Shown here piece after piece: positions 34,302 through 46,830 of a stretch of DNA of 64,000 bases. The first letter of the stretch is position 1. The number at the start of each line of letters is the position of its first letter. Under the pieces are notes generated by a model. It saw nothing but the letters and a program-made list of their open reading frames with translations, searched no databases and had not been told where the DNA came from. This DNA comes from Azospirillum sp. SYSU D00513 (GTDB taxonomy: Bacteria; Pseudomonadota; Alphaproteobacteria; Azospirillales; Azospirillaceae): assembly GCF_017356015.1 (NCBI RefSeq), contig NZ_JAFIQV010000040.1, positions 1-64,000 of the forward strand, given 5' to 3'. Made by a program: the position numbers and the translations under genes.

Positions 34302-35381
34302 TCAGGACCCCTGCGGCGGATTCACCACCTCGACGGCGACACCGTCGCGCAGGCGCTGTTGGCCGGCGGTCACCACGATCTCGCCCGCCGTCAGCCCGTC
34401 CAGCACCTCGACTTCGCCGGCGCGGCGCTGGCCGAGCCTCACGGGGCCGCGCACCGCCTTGCCCTCGACCACGCGATAGACGAAGCGGGTCTCGCCCTCC
34501 GGCACGATGGCCCCTTCGGGCACCAGCAGCGCGTTCTCGCGGCTGGCGGCGGCGATGGTGACGCGGGCGAACAGGCCGGGCCGCAGGATGCCGTCGGTGT
34601 TGGGCACGTTGGCACGGATCTGCAGCGCGCGGCCGTTCACGTCCACCTGCGGGGCGATGGCGCTGATCTGGCCGGCGAAGCGGCGGCCGGGCAGGGCGTC
34701 GGCGGTCAGCTCGATCGTCTGCCCGGTCCTGACGGCGGACAGGAAGGTCTCCGGAACGCGGAACTCCACGCGCAGGGGGTCGATGGTCTGCAACGAGATC
34801 AGCGCCTCGCCCCGGCTCACATACTCGCCTCGGCTGACCGAGCGCAGCCCGAGCACGCCGGAAAAGGGCGCGCGGACCGAGGTCTTGTCGAGCTGAGCCT
34901 GCGCCAGCGACACGCTGGCCCGCGCCGATTGAAGGGCTGCCAGCGCCTCGTCGCGGGCGCGCAAGGTGCCGGAACTCTGGCGCACCAGCGTGTCGGCGCG
35001 CTCGTAATTGGCCTGGGCCAGGGTCAGCTGGGCCTTGGCCTGGTCCAGTTCGGCCTTGAGGATGGCGTCGTCGAGCCGGACCAGCAGGTCGCCGGCCTTC
35101 ACCGGCGTGCCCTCCTCGAACAGGATCTCGGAGACGACGCCGTCGATCTCCGGCGAGAGCACCACGGATTCACGGGATTGCAGGGTGCCCAGCGCCTCGA
35201 TGGTGACCGTCACCGTGCCGGCGCGCACCTTCGCCGTCTCCACCGCGGGGCGGGGCGGCGGCTTGGCCGCCTGGCCGGCGGGCTGCGGCTGCGCCTGGAC
35301 GCTGCCGAGAAACCAATATCCCCCGCCGCCGAGCGCCAAACCGCCGGCGAGCAGGAGTCCGAAGAAATGCGTGCGTTTCAT
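34302..35381 (-). CDS. RND efflux periplasmic adaptor subunit (membrane fusion protein)
   Basis: This encodes 359 residues. An N-terminal signal/anchor MKRTHFFGLLLAGGLALGGGGYWFLG is followed by a Pro-rich linker. Then come a lipoyl-like half (IEALGTLQSRESVVLSPEIDGVVSEILFEEGTPVKAGDLLVRLD), a helical hairpin (ILKAELDQAKAQLTLAQANYERADTLV), the second lipoyl half (VRAPFSGVLGLRSVSRGEYVSRGEALISLQ) and beta-barrel/membrane-proximal domains. It links the RND permease to an outer-membrane channel. It is the first gene of the operon. Confidence 0.94.
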   Translation of the reverse strand: MKRTHFFGLLLAGGLALGGGGYWFLGSVQAQPQPAGQAAKPPPRPAVETAKVRAGTVTVTIEALGTLQSRESVVLSPEIDGVVSEILFEEGTPVKAGDLLVRLDDAILKAELDQAKAQLTLAQANYERADTLVRQSSGTLRARDEALAALQSARASVSLAQAQLDKTSVRAPFSGVLGLRSVSRGEYVSRGEALISLQTIDPLRVEFRVPETFLSAVRTGQTIELTADALPGRRFAGQISAIAPQVDVNGRALQIRANVPNTDGILRPGLFARVTIAAASRENALLVPEGAIVPEGETRFVYRVVEGKAVRGPVRLGQRRAGEVEVLDGLTAGEIVVTAGQQRLRDGVAVEVVNPPQGS

Positions 35382-35709
35382 GCGCTCGCCGGTCCCCTGT
35401 TGATCAATCGGCGCCGGACGGCGGAACCGGGGAGAAAGCAGAGCTGTTTCCCGCCGGACCCGGCCACGCCAATATCATTCGTACCAAGAATCGTTCTAGA
35501 ATCTACACGTGGGCCGCCCCCCTTCAAGACGGGCGGGGGAGAGGCCGGATCACATGTCCGTGCGGTCGCCCGAAAAGCGTTCGGAAAACAGTCTTTCCGG
35601 AACGGGGCCGCCGACGCGCGGATCATACTCCCGCGCGGCTGCGCATGGCAGTGAGTATACTGTAACGAAGTGTAACCGCCGGATGTGCCGGCCCCGGACC
35701 CGGGGCTCT
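35382..35709. other. 328-bp intergenic region upstream of the RND operon
   Basis: This holds the RND promoter (minus strand) and the end of the antitoxin gene's transcript. Near 35480-35505 is an AT-rich patch with a GAATC-x6-GAATC direct repeat around a TCTAGA centre, a possible regulator site. Near 35650-35680 two TGTAACG/TGTAACC-like direct motifs occur. No gene was seen. Confidence 0.5.
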
Positions 35710-36126
35710 TCAGGCCGCCTTGTCGCCCGCAAGGGCGCGCAGCACGGCCTCCGGTTCCCGCTCGATCACCGTCAGATAGGCCTTGGTCGCCGCGTCCGCC
35801 TCCCGGCGCCCTTGTTCCCAATCACGCAGGCTGGCGACCGGAAAGCGGAACCGCTCCGCGAAGGCCGCCTGTGACAGGCCGGTCTTCTGGCGGATCCGCC
35901 TGACCCGCGCGCCGAAGAAGGCCCGGTCCAGCTCCTCGTCCGACAGGATGGGTGCTGCGTCCGGGTTCTCGGCCACCTGGCGTTCGATGTCCTCGTCGGT
36001 CATGGCGTCGATGGCGTCCCAGTCGATCTCCGGCATGACGAACGGGCGCTCCGTTCCGTCCGGCAGGATCTCGACGATGGAACCGTCAGGCTTGGTGGTG
36101 ACTGTGATGATATTTTCGTTGCTCAC
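35710..36126 (-). CDS. HTH (XRE-type) antitoxin partner of BrnT
   Basis: This encodes 138 residues from GTG 36126. Residues 1-70 are acidic, likely the toxin-binding part (IDWDAIDAMTDEDIERQVAENPDA). Residues about 72-130 are an XRE helix-turn-helix (RVRRIRQKTGLSQAAFAERFRFPVASLRDWEQGRR). It takes the position that BrnA occupies next to BrnT but has an XRE rather than ribbon-helix-helix DNA-binding domain. Its start lies 41 nt inside the toxin gene. It should neutralise the toxin and repress the promoter. Confidence 0.85.
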   Translation of the reverse strand: MSNENIITVTTKPDGSIVEILPDGTERPFVMPEIDWDAIDAMTDEDIERQVAENPDAAPILSDEELDRAFFGARVRRIRQKTGLSQAAFAERFRFPVASLRDWEQGRREADAATKAYLTVIEREPEAVLRALAGDKAA

Positions 36127-36367
36127 GGATGTTGGCCTTTCTCACCGAGATGAACCGGACCGTCTCGTCGCGCAGATGATAAGTGGCGACATAGAGCCGC
36201 TTTCCGACATGGCCGAAGCAGTTGAACCGTTCCTCACCATAGTCGAAACGGCTGTCCGGGATGTGGACTGCCCTCGGGTCGCTCAGGATCAGGATGCCAT
36301 AAGCCAGCGGCAGCTTGTGCTTGGCGAGATTGATGGCGTCCTTGGCCGGATCTATGGCGATCTTCAC
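36086..36367 (-). CDS. brnT: BrnT-family type II toxin (RelE-fold ribonuclease)
   Basis: This encodes 93 residues from GTG 36367. The BrnT pattern is DPAKDAINLAKHKLPLAYG at the N-terminus, then ILSDPRAVHIPDSRFDYGEERFNCFGHVGKRLYVATYHL, then RFISVRKANIREQRKY. These match the family's DxxKxxxNxxKH, YGEER and ISxRKAxxxExxxY motifs. BrnT is a RelE-like mRNA interferase. It overlaps the antitoxin by 41 nt. No strong ribosome site was seen; the extra HHSHHQA tail comes from the overlap. Confidence 0.9.
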   Translation of the reverse strand: MKIAIDPAKDAINLAKHKLPLAYGILILSDPRAVHIPDSRFDYGEERFNCFGHVGKRLYVATYHLRDETVRFISVRKANIREQRKYHHSHHQA

Positions 36368-36379
36368 AGGATTAAAGAA

Positions 36380-36394
36380 TACGGCATTGCCGTA
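36380..36394. promoter_or_regulatory. 15-bp perfect palindrome upstream of brnT, candidate operator
   Basis: TACGGCATTGCCGTA is symmetric about its central T and lies 13-27 nt before the toxin start. This is the position expected for autoregulation by the HTH antitoxin. Confidence 0.55.
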
Positions 36395-36428
36395 CTCCCG
36401 TCAATGAAAACGTTTGGATGATGCCTGC

Positions 36429-37295
36429 TCACTCGCCCGGGAGGGGGATGCGCGTGTCGGCCAGCACGGACTTCACCCTTGCCAAGTGCCGGCGCGCCGG
36501 CGCGCCGAGCTTCAGCGCCACGCCGGTGGACAGCACGTCCACGGTGGTGAGCTGGACCAGCCGCGAGGCCATCGGGGTGAAGATCTCCGCGTCCTCCACC
36601 GGCTCGTTGCCGATCAGGACCGTGGCGGCCTGGGCCAGGGGGGAGCCGGGCACGGTCAGGGCGATGACGGGCGTGCCGAGGTCGCGGGCGACCTGGGCCA
36701 TCTCGATGATCGGGATGCTGCGCCCGGTGTTGGAGATGACCAGCAGCGCGCCGTCCCGGCCGAGATTGACCGCCAGCATCCGGCCGAGCAGCGGGTCTGT
36801 GCAGGCCTGGGCGTCCAGCCCGAGCCGCAGGAACTTGTGCGCCGTGTCCTCGGCCAGGGGACCGGAAGCCCCCATGCCGACGCACAGGATGCGGGGTGCG
36901 GCGGCCAGCAGATCGACCGCGCGGGCCACGGCGGCGGTGTCCAGCCGGTCCGACGCCTCGCCCAGCGCGGCGGCGGCCGATGAAAAGATTTTTCGCGCGA
37001 AGACGGAGACGTCGTCGTCCGGCGCCACGTCCTGGCTGATGAAGGGCGTGCCGCGCGCCTGGGATTCGGCCAGCCGCAGCTTGAAGTCGGGGAAGCCGGC
37101 GCAGCCAATGCTGCGGCAGAAGCGCACCACCGTCGCCTCGCTGACGCCGGCCGCCTGGGCAAGTGCCGTGATGTTCAGGGTCAGCACCCGGCGCGGGTCG
37201 GCCAGCACCATCCCGGCCACCTGGGCTTCGGACGGCTTCAGATCCGGCGTCTGCCGGCGGATGTCGTCGAGGATCTGGAGCGGCTTCAGCATCAT
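36429..37295 (-). CDS. hexR: HexR-type RpiR-family transcriptional regulator
   Basis: This encodes 288 residues from ATG 37295; a TTG at 37328 would add 11 residues. The N-terminal HTH_6 is at about 5-80 (KPSEAQVAGMVLADPRRVLTLNITALAQAAGVSEATVVRFCRSIGCAGFPDFKLRLAE) and the SIS sugar-phosphate domain at about 120-260 (ILCVGMGASGPLAEDTAHKFLRLG, LLVISNTGRSIPIIEMAQVARD, VIALTVPGSPLA). Full-length similarity to E. coli HexR, including the FKLRLAES and TPFI segments, and the divergent edd gene identify it. It likely senses KDPG and controls the Entner-Doudoroff genes. Confidence 0.93.
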   Translation of the reverse strand: MMLKPLQILDDIRRQTPDLKPSEAQVAGMVLADPRRVLTLNITALAQAAGVSEATVVRFCRSIGCAGFPDFKLRLAESQARGTPFISQDVAPDDDVSVFARKIFSSAAAALGEASDRLDTAAVARAVDLLAAAPRILCVGMGASGPLAEDTAHKFLRLGLDAQACTDPLLGRMLAVNLGRDGALLVISNTGRSIPIIEMAQVARDLGTPVIALTVPGSPLAQAATVLIGNEPVEDAEIFTPMASRLVQLTTVDVLSTGVALKLGAPARRHLARVKSVLADTRIPLPGE

Positions 37296-37415
37296 GTCGG
37301 TCCGGAAGAGGGAAGGGGCTGGCACCAAAGTATGGCGATGATTTTCATCGCTGCGAGGTAGAATAGCCGCTTTCCATTGGAATGGGTGCTGGAACTTGCC
37401 GAAAACCGGCTCTCA

Positions 37416-37433
37416 TGAAGAAAATTTTCTTCA
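37416..37433. promoter_or_regulatory. 18-bp perfect palindrome between hexR and edd, probable HexR operator
   Basis: TGAAGAAAATTTTCTTCA reads identically on both strands. TGAA-(AT-rich)-TTCA cores are typical of RpiR-family sites. It lies about 120 nt upstream of each start and could control both genes. Confidence 0.7.
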
Positions 37434-37482
37434 CAGCATCGGCCGATGGTCGTAAGGTCCGCCGCAGGCACGACGCCACCCC

Positions 37483-37500
37483 GATCAGGACATCCTGATC
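37483..37500. promoter_or_regulatory. Second perfect inverted repeat before edd
   Basis: GATCAGGA and TCCTGATC are separated by CA and end 31 nt before the edd start. It may be an operator or a leader hairpin; its sequence differs from the 37416 palindrome, so a different protein could bind. Confidence 0.5.
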
Positions 37501-37531
37501 AGGTCAGGGCCACTCGCAGCGGAGCGGATCG

Positions 37532-39358
<1,827 letters not shown>

Positions 39359-39405
39359 CGTCTTGAACCAGGATCGCTCTTGAACCAGAAACCTCATCTT
39401 TCGAC

Positions 39406-39510
39406 CGTCATTCCCGCGAAAGCGGGAATCCAGGGCACATCGGCAACGTTCTGAAACGCTCTGGATCCCCGCTTGCGCGGGGATGACGATGGAAGGTGGT
39501 TTTTCGTTCG
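39406..39510. repeat. Extragenic palindromic element, copy 1
   Basis: Two GC hairpins, CATTCCCGCGAAAGCGGGAATCCAG and CTGGATCCCCGCTTGCGCGGGGATG in core form, face each other around a roughly 30-bp variable centre. The element is bounded by CGTCA/TGACG, with a flank GGTGGTTTTTCGTTCG. The 44133-44236 copy is the same element in opposite orientation, including this flank. It lies between edd and eda. Confidence 0.8.
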
Positions 39511-39559
39511 TGAATGCGACAGTGTGCCGCCAAATTCAAAAACAAGAGGGGACAAGGCT

Positions 39560-40198
39560 ATGAGTGCGCAGAAGAAGGACGTGGTCGCGGTGCTGCGCGG
39601 CGTTCCGGTCATCCCGGTCCTGATTTTCGACGACGTCGAGACGGCGGTGCCGACGGCCAAGGCGCTGGTCGCCGGCGGGCTGCCGGTGCTGGAGGTCACG
39701 CTGCGCACGCCCGTCGCCCGCGAATGCGTCCGCCGCATCCTCGCCGAGGTGCCGGACGCCACGGTCGGCGTCGGCACCGTGCTGACCCCGCAGCAGCTCA
39801 AGGAGGCCGAGGCCGACGGCGTCGCCTTCGCGGTCAGCCCCGGCGCCACGCCGCGCATCCTGGACGCCGCAGACGACAGCGCCGTGCCGCTGCTGCCGGG
39901 TGTGGCCACGGTCAGCGAGGCCATGACGCTGGGCGAGCGCGGCTACGGCATGCTGAAGTTCTTCCCGGCCGAGGCGAACGGCGGCGCGCCGGCCCTGCGC
40001 TCCTACGCCTCGCCGCTGCCGCACCTGCGCTTCTGCCCGACGGGCGGCGTCACGCTGGCGAACGCGCCCTCCTACCTGAAGCTGCCCAACGTCGTCTGCG
40101 TCGGCGGCTCCTGGCTGACTCCGGCCGACGCCCTGAAGAAGGGCGACTGGGACGCCATCCGGAAGCTGGCCGAGGAAGCCAGCGCGTTGAAGGCCTGA
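39560..40198 (+). CDS. eda: KDPG/KHG aldolase (2-dehydro-3-deoxy-phosphogluconate aldolase)
   Basis: This encodes 212 residues from ATG 39560 (AGAGGGGACAAGG upstream). It cleaves KDPG to pyruvate and glyceraldehyde-3-phosphate through a Schiff base. The motifs are [14 protein letters not shown] (active-site Glu/Arg), [24 protein letters not shown], the Schiff-base Lys in [12 protein letters not shown] and the phosphate loop FCPTGGV. It follows edd with a 200-nt gap that holds a palindromic repeat, so co-transcription is possible but may be attenuated. Confidence 0.96.
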   Translation: MSAQKKDVVAVLRGVPVIPVLIFDDVETAVPTAKALVAGGLPVLEVTLRTPVARECVRRILAEVPDATVGVGTVLTPQQLKEAEADGVAFAVSPGATPRILDAADDSAVPLLPGVATVSEAMTLGERGYGMLKFFPAEANGGAPALRSYASPLPHLRFCPTGGVTLANAPSYLKLPNVVCVGGSWLTPADALKKGDWDAIRKLAEEASALKA

Positions 40199-40503
40199 GG
40201 ATCCTGCCCGCGGGAGGCCGGTCCTCCCGCGGGCTCCCGCACCGCCCAAGTAATTGCACGTTATACTGATAGTCTGTATAGCGCAACAATTGCGGCTGTT
40301 CTTCCGCTTTCCGGCAAAGCGCGCCGCGAGGACTTGGCAGACGGAATGGATAGGCGCAAAGTCGTGAGACGTGCCCGGCGGCGTGCGGACGCATGCCCAT
40401 CGCGGCCCCTGCCGGGCACCGAAACCTGACGAGAGCAGCACCCGAACGCGCATCACCCAGCAGCATTTCCGGCACGAACACCTCTAGCGACGGACGACGC
40501 GAC
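40199..40503. other. 305-bp intergenic region eda-ppc
   Basis: It begins with a strong 12-bp hairpin (GCCCGCGGGAGG, 40206-40217, with CCTCCCGCGGGC, 40223-40234) lacking a T tract, a likely end of the eda transcript. An AT-richer patch at about 40248-40295 has an imperfect inverted repeat (ATTGCACGTTATAC versus GTATAGCGCAACAAT) and probably holds the ppc promoter. An in-frame ATG at 40393 could extend Ppc by 37 residues. Confidence 0.55.
40206..40234 (+). terminator. Hairpin after eda, candidate terminator
   Basis: This is a perfect 12-bp GC stem with a 5-nt loop, 8 nt beyond the eda stop codon. There is no downstream T run, so it may need Rho or act as a 3' stabiliser. Confidence 0.5.
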
Positions 40504-43272
<2,769 letters not shown>

Positions 43273-43380
43273 GGCCGGCGCTACGGCGCATGGGCGGGAG
43301 CACGGCTTTTCCCGCCATGCGGAAAGCACGGGGTGCCGCGGGCACGGACAGCCGGCCGGAGGACCGGTAGAGTGGCGGGC

Positions 43381-44088
43381 ATGATCGACATCGACCCGTC
43401 ACTCACCGGCCGCCTGTCCTTCAAGCCCGACCCGGCGGCGGTCCTCACGAAGCCGCCGCTGCCGCCGGGCCGTCACGCGCTCGGCATCGCCGAGATCCGC
43501 GACGCCTTCCTTTACGTGCCCGACGGCATCGACCCCGCCGTCCCCGTGCCGCTCGTGGTGCTGTTCCACGGGGCGGGCGGCAGCGCCCGGCGCATCATGC
43601 CGGTGCTGGAAGAACACGCGGAACGCCACCGCTTCCTCCTGCTCGGGCCGCAGTCGCTGCTGCCGACCTGGGACATCGTGATCGGCGGCAGCGGCCCCGA
43701 CCGGGAGCGGCTGGAACTGGCCTTGGCCGAGGTCGCCGCCCGCTACCGGCTGGACCCCACCCACATCGGCTTCGCCGGCCATTCCGACGGCGGCAGCATG
43801 TCCCTGACCATGGGGCTGACCAACGGCGGCTTCGTCACCCACATCATGGCGATGTCCGCCGGCTTCATGGCCGTCCTGATGCCGGAGGGCGAGCCGCGCG
43901 TCTTCATCGCCCACGGCGCCGCCGACGAACAGCTCCCCGTCGCCACCAGCGGTCGCGCCAACGCCACCCGGCTGAAGGAAGCCGGCTACGACGTCACCTA
44001 CCTCGAATTCAACGGCCCCCACGCCGTGCAGCCGACCATCGCGGGGATCGCCGTGCGGTTCTTCGTGAGGGATCTGTTGGGGGTGTGA
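43381..44088 (+). CDS. Alpha/beta hydrolase (phospholipase/carboxylesterase-like)
   Basis: This encodes 235 residues from ATG 43381. The oxyanion strand PLVVLFHGAGGSARR is at about 57-71, nucleophile Ser135 sits in GHSDG (133-137), and a late Asp in FIAHGAADEQLPV plus His in NGPHAVQPTIAG complete a triad. The layout matches the LpqC/PHB-depolymerase and carboxylesterase families. There is no signal peptide, so it is cytoplasmic. It starts 108 nt after ppc; the substrate is unknown. Confidence 0.88.
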   Translation: MIDIDPSLTGRLSFKPDPAAVLTKPPLPPGRHALGIAEIRDAFLYVPDGIDPAVPVPLVVLFHGAGGSARRIMPVLEEHAERHRFLLLGPQSLLPTWDIVIGGSGPDRERLELALAEVAARYRLDPTHIGFAGHSDGGSMSLTMGLTNGGFVTHIMAMSAGFMAVLMPEGEPRVFIAHGAADEQLPVATSGRANATRLKEAGYDVTYLEFNGPHAVQPTIAGIAVRFFVRDLLGV

Positions 44089-44132
44089 GGGACGCCGGCA
44101 CGTAAGCCGTGTGTCGTTCAGCGAAATGCTTC

Positions 44133-44236
44133 CGAAGAAAAACCACTTCTCCGTCATCCCCGCGGACGCGGGGAACCAGAGTTTCCGATGGGGTCACTAT
44201 GGGAAGTACTGGATCCCCGCTTTCGCGGGGATGACG
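44133..44236. repeat. Extragenic palindromic element, copy 2
   Basis: This is the same structure as 39406-39510 in inverted orientation: flank GAAAAACCACTTCT, then CGTCATCCCCGCGGACGCGGGG, a roughly 35-bp centre and GGATCCCCGCTTTCGCGGGGATGACG split across two hairpins. It lies between the convergent esterase and pgl genes and may also act as a bidirectional terminator. Confidence 0.8.
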
Positions 44237-44305
44237 GGGTAACGGCCTTCTACTGAGGCCTTACTGCGCCGAGCGTTCAACCGTAGCGCTTTCGCGCCTA
44301 ACCCC

Positions 44306-45013
44306 TCACGGGCACCACAGCACCTCGACCGGCACCTTGGTCTGCCGCCGCAGGGCGCGGATGGGCAGCTCCTCGGCGGGGCCGCCGTCGGCGGCCTTGT
44401 CCCAGAGGGCGCGCTTGGCCTCGCCGGTCGCCAGCAGGAAGAGGTGGCGGGCGTCGAGCAGGCGGGAGAGGGTGAGGGACAGGCGCGGCGGGCCGCCGCC
44501 GGGGCCGATGGCGGGGACGCACGATGCGGTGCCATCCTCGCGCAGCCCTTGGGCCAGGGCCTCCTCGCCGGGGAAGAGGGAGGCGAAATGGCCGTCCTCG
44601 CCCATGCCGACCACCACCACGTTGATGGGGCGGGGCAGGGCGGCGACTCGGCGCTCGGCCTCTTCCAGCCCGACCTTCGGAGTCGAGCCGCCGGTGTAGA
44701 GCTGGACGAAGTGCGCCCGTTCCGCATCGCCGGTCAGCAGGGTGCGGCGCAGCAGCGCCTCGTTGCTTTCCGGGGCGGTCGGCGGCACCCAGCGCTCGTC
44801 GCTGAGGCAGACGTGCAGCCGCTCCCAGTCCAGCCCGGCCAGCGCCAGGCGGGACAGGAAGGGACCGGGCGTGCGGCCGCCGGGCACCACCAGCGAGGCG
44901 GTCGGGCGCGCGGCCAGCGCGTCGCCCAGGATCGAGGCGATGCGGGCGGCGGTCTTCTCCGCCAGCTCCTGCGGGTCGGCGAAGCCGTGGAAGGTGCCGC
45001 TCACCGCGTTCAC
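44306..45013 (-). CDS. pgl: 6-phosphogluconolactonase
   Basis: This 235-residue enzyme hydrolyses 6-phosphogluconolactone. DevB/Pgl features are SLVVPGGRTPGPFLSRLA, the WERLHVCLSDERWVPPTAPESNEALLRRTLL motif, NVVVVGMGEDGHFASLFPG with the catalytic His, and a final RLSLTLSRLLDARHLFLLATGEAKR. Its ATG overlaps the end of zwf, giving a coupled zwf-pgl unit. Confidence 0.96.
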   Translation of the reverse strand: MNAVSGTFHGFADPQELAEKTAARIASILGDALAARPTASLVVPGGRTPGPFLSRLALAGLDWERLHVCLSDERWVPPTAPESNEALLRRTLLTGDAERAHFVQLYTGGSTPKVGLEEAERRVAALPRPINVVVVGMGEDGHFASLFPGEEALAQGLREDGTASCVPAIGPGGGPPRLSLTLSRLLDARHLFLLATGEAKRALWDKAADGGPAEELPIRALRRQTKVPVEVLWCP

Positions 45014-46551
45014 CGTCCCACCGCCGCGTCGTCATGCCAGGAACGCCCGTCGCGCTCGATCATCGCGACGGCGGCCGAGGGCCCCCAGCTTCCGGCCATG
45101 TAGGGCTTCGGCTTGACCGAATATTCTTCCCAGCCGTCCAGGATCGGCTCGCACCAGCGCCAGGCGGCCTCGACCTCGTCGCGGCGCATGAACAGCGTCG
45201 GGTTGCCGCGCACCACGTCCATCAGCAGGCGTTCGTAGGCGTCGGGGAAACGCTGCTTGAAGGTGTCGGAGAAGCTGAGGTTCAGCACCGCCTCGCGCAG
45301 GCGCAGCCCGCCGGGTCCCGGCTCCTTCGTCATCAGGTGCAGGTGCATGCCCTCGTTCGGCTGCACCCGCACCACGAGCTTGTTCGGCTGGAGCTTGTCG
45401 TTGCCATAGCCCGGGAAGATGGAATGCGGGACGGGGCGGAACTGGATGACGACCTCGGAGGCCTTCACCGGCAGCCGCTTGCCCGTGCGGATGTAGAAGG
45501 GCATGCCGGCCCAGCGCCAGTTGTGCACCTCCGCGCGCAGGCCCACGAAGGTCTCGGTGTTGCTCTCGCCCTCGATGCCCGGCTCATCGAGGTAGCCGGG
45601 GACGGCCTGCCCGTTGATGGCGCCGGCGCGGTACTGGCCGCGCACCGTGCGGTGGATGACGTCCTGACCGCAGATGGGGTCGAGTGCCCGCAGCACCTTC
45701 AGCTTCTCGTCGCGCACGCCCTCGTTCTCGAGATGCGACGGCGGCTCCATCGCCACGAGGCAGAGCATCTGGAGCAGGTGGTTCTGCACCATGTCGCGGA
45801 GCGCGCCGGAGCGGTTGTAATAGCCGCCGCGCCCTTCCAGCCCGACCGTCTCGGCCACGGTGATCTGGATGTGGTCGATGTAGCGGCTGTTCCAGACCGG
45901 CTCGAACAGGGCGTTGGCGAAGCGCAGCGCCAGCAGGTTCTGGACCGTCTCCTTGCCCAGGTAATGGTCGATGCGGTAGATGGCGCTTTCCTCGAAGACC
46001 GCGCCGACCTGGCGGTTGATCTCCAGCGCGGTCTTGAGGTCGCGGCCGATCGGCTTCTCCAGCACGACGCGGGCGAGCGGCGAGACCAGCCCGGCCTCCT
46101 TCAGCCGCTGGCAGATCGGGCCGAACAGGTCCGGCGAGGTGGCGAGATAGAAGACGCGCACCTTGGTGTCGTCCTCGCCCAGGAAGGCGGCGAGGTTCCG
46201 CCAGCCGTCGGGGTCCGTGGCGTCGGTGGCGACATAGTCGATCCGCCGCACGAAGCTGGCGACCGTGTCCTCGTCATAGTCGGAGGCCGGCAGGAAGCGC
46301 TTCAGGCTCTCCACCACGCGGGTGCGGTAGTCGTCGCCGGACAGCTCGGAGCGCGAGGCGCCGATGATGCGGCTCTTGCCGTCGATCAGCCCTTCGCTGT
46401 GGCTGTAATAGAGGGCGGGCAGCAGCTTGCGGAAGGTCAGATCGCCGGTTCCGCCCACGACCACATAGTCGAAGCTGGCCACGCGCCGCGAACCCGCGGC
46501 CGGGCTGCCCAGCAAGCGCGACGGTGTGTCGAGCAGGGTGCCGTCAGTCAT
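45010..46551 (-). CDS. zwf: Glucose-6-phosphate 1-dehydrogenase
   Basis: This encodes 513 residues from ATG 46551 (GGAGG upstream at the right distance). It oxidises glucose-6-phosphate to the lactone. The motifs are the dinucleotide loop GGTGDLTFRKLLPALY, ARVVLEKPIGRDLKTA, the active-site RIDHYLGKETVQNLL, NSRYIDHIQITVAETVGLEGRGGYYNRSGALRDMVQNHLLQ and PFYIRTGKRLPVKASEV. The open frame continues far upstream in antisense to the kinase gene but is not coding there. It supplies the Entner-Doudoroff route through pgl and edd. Confidence 0.97.
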   Translation of the reverse strand: MTDGTLLDTPSRLLGSPAAGSRRVASFDYVVVGGTGDLTFRKLLPALYYSHSEGLIDGKSRIIGASRSELSGDDYRTRVVESLKRFLPASDYDEDTVASFVRRIDYVATDATDPDGWRNLAAFLGEDDTKVRVFYLATSPDLFGPICQRLKEAGLVSPLARVVLEKPIGRDLKTALEINRQVGAVFEESAIYRIDHYLGKETVQNLLALRFANALFEPVWNSRYIDHIQITVAETVGLEGRGGYYNRSGALRDMVQNHLLQMLCLVAMEPPSHLENEGVRDEKLKVLRALDPICGQDVIHRTVRGQYRAGAINGQAVPGYLDEPGIEGESNTETFVGLRAEVHNWRWAGMPFYIRTGKRLPVKASEVVIQFRPVPHSIFPGYGNDKLQPNKLVVRVQPNEGMHLHLMTKEPGPGGLRLREAVLNLSFSDTFKQRFPDAYERLLMDVVRGNPTLFMRRDEVEAAWRWCEPILDGWEEYSVKPKPYMAGSWGPSAAVAMIERDGRSWHDDAAVGR

Positions 46552-46830
46552 CTTCACCAATCCTCCACTGTGCACGATCTGCCAGGATGTCCGTGCATCG
46601 CCCCGGCGAATCGCCCAATCGTGATCACGGAAGGGCGATCCTGGCCGTTGATGGTAATCCAACGGCGTTGCAACATGGAGTGGGACATTGCACCGGGCGC
46701 GGGCTTTTCGCAACGGTCGCGGAGAAGGGCTTCTTTTTCGCACGCCGGCTTTTTTTCGCACCGCGCCATTGCACTTTTGGACTGTACCCGCACGGGGGCG
46801 AGCTGCGTCATTGTTGGAGGTGCCAACGGT
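46552..46830. other. 279-bp divergent region between zwf and the hybrid kinase
   Basis: Two TTTTTCGCAC direct repeats (near 46735 and 46753) and an AGAAGGGCTTCT palindrome nearby stand out. No copy of the hexR-edd palindrome was found here. A GGAGG (46816-46820) serves the kinase start. Confidence 0.5.

Noticed and set aside
31551-35654. A 1367-residue plus-strand open frame across both RND genes.
   Set aside because: It spans two real minus-strand genes and their junction, with His/Gln/Val/Asp-biased composition and no motifs.
39406-39488. Reading the edd-eda palindromic element as a simple terminator.
   Set aside because: It contains two hairpins with variable centre and shares flanks with a second distant copy, so a repeat element fits better, though termination is still possible.
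45034-46830. The N-terminal extension of the hybrid kinase open frame into zwf.
   Set aside because: It is antisense to zwf and lacks protein features; ATG 46831 has a good ribosome site and PAS/kinase homology follows.
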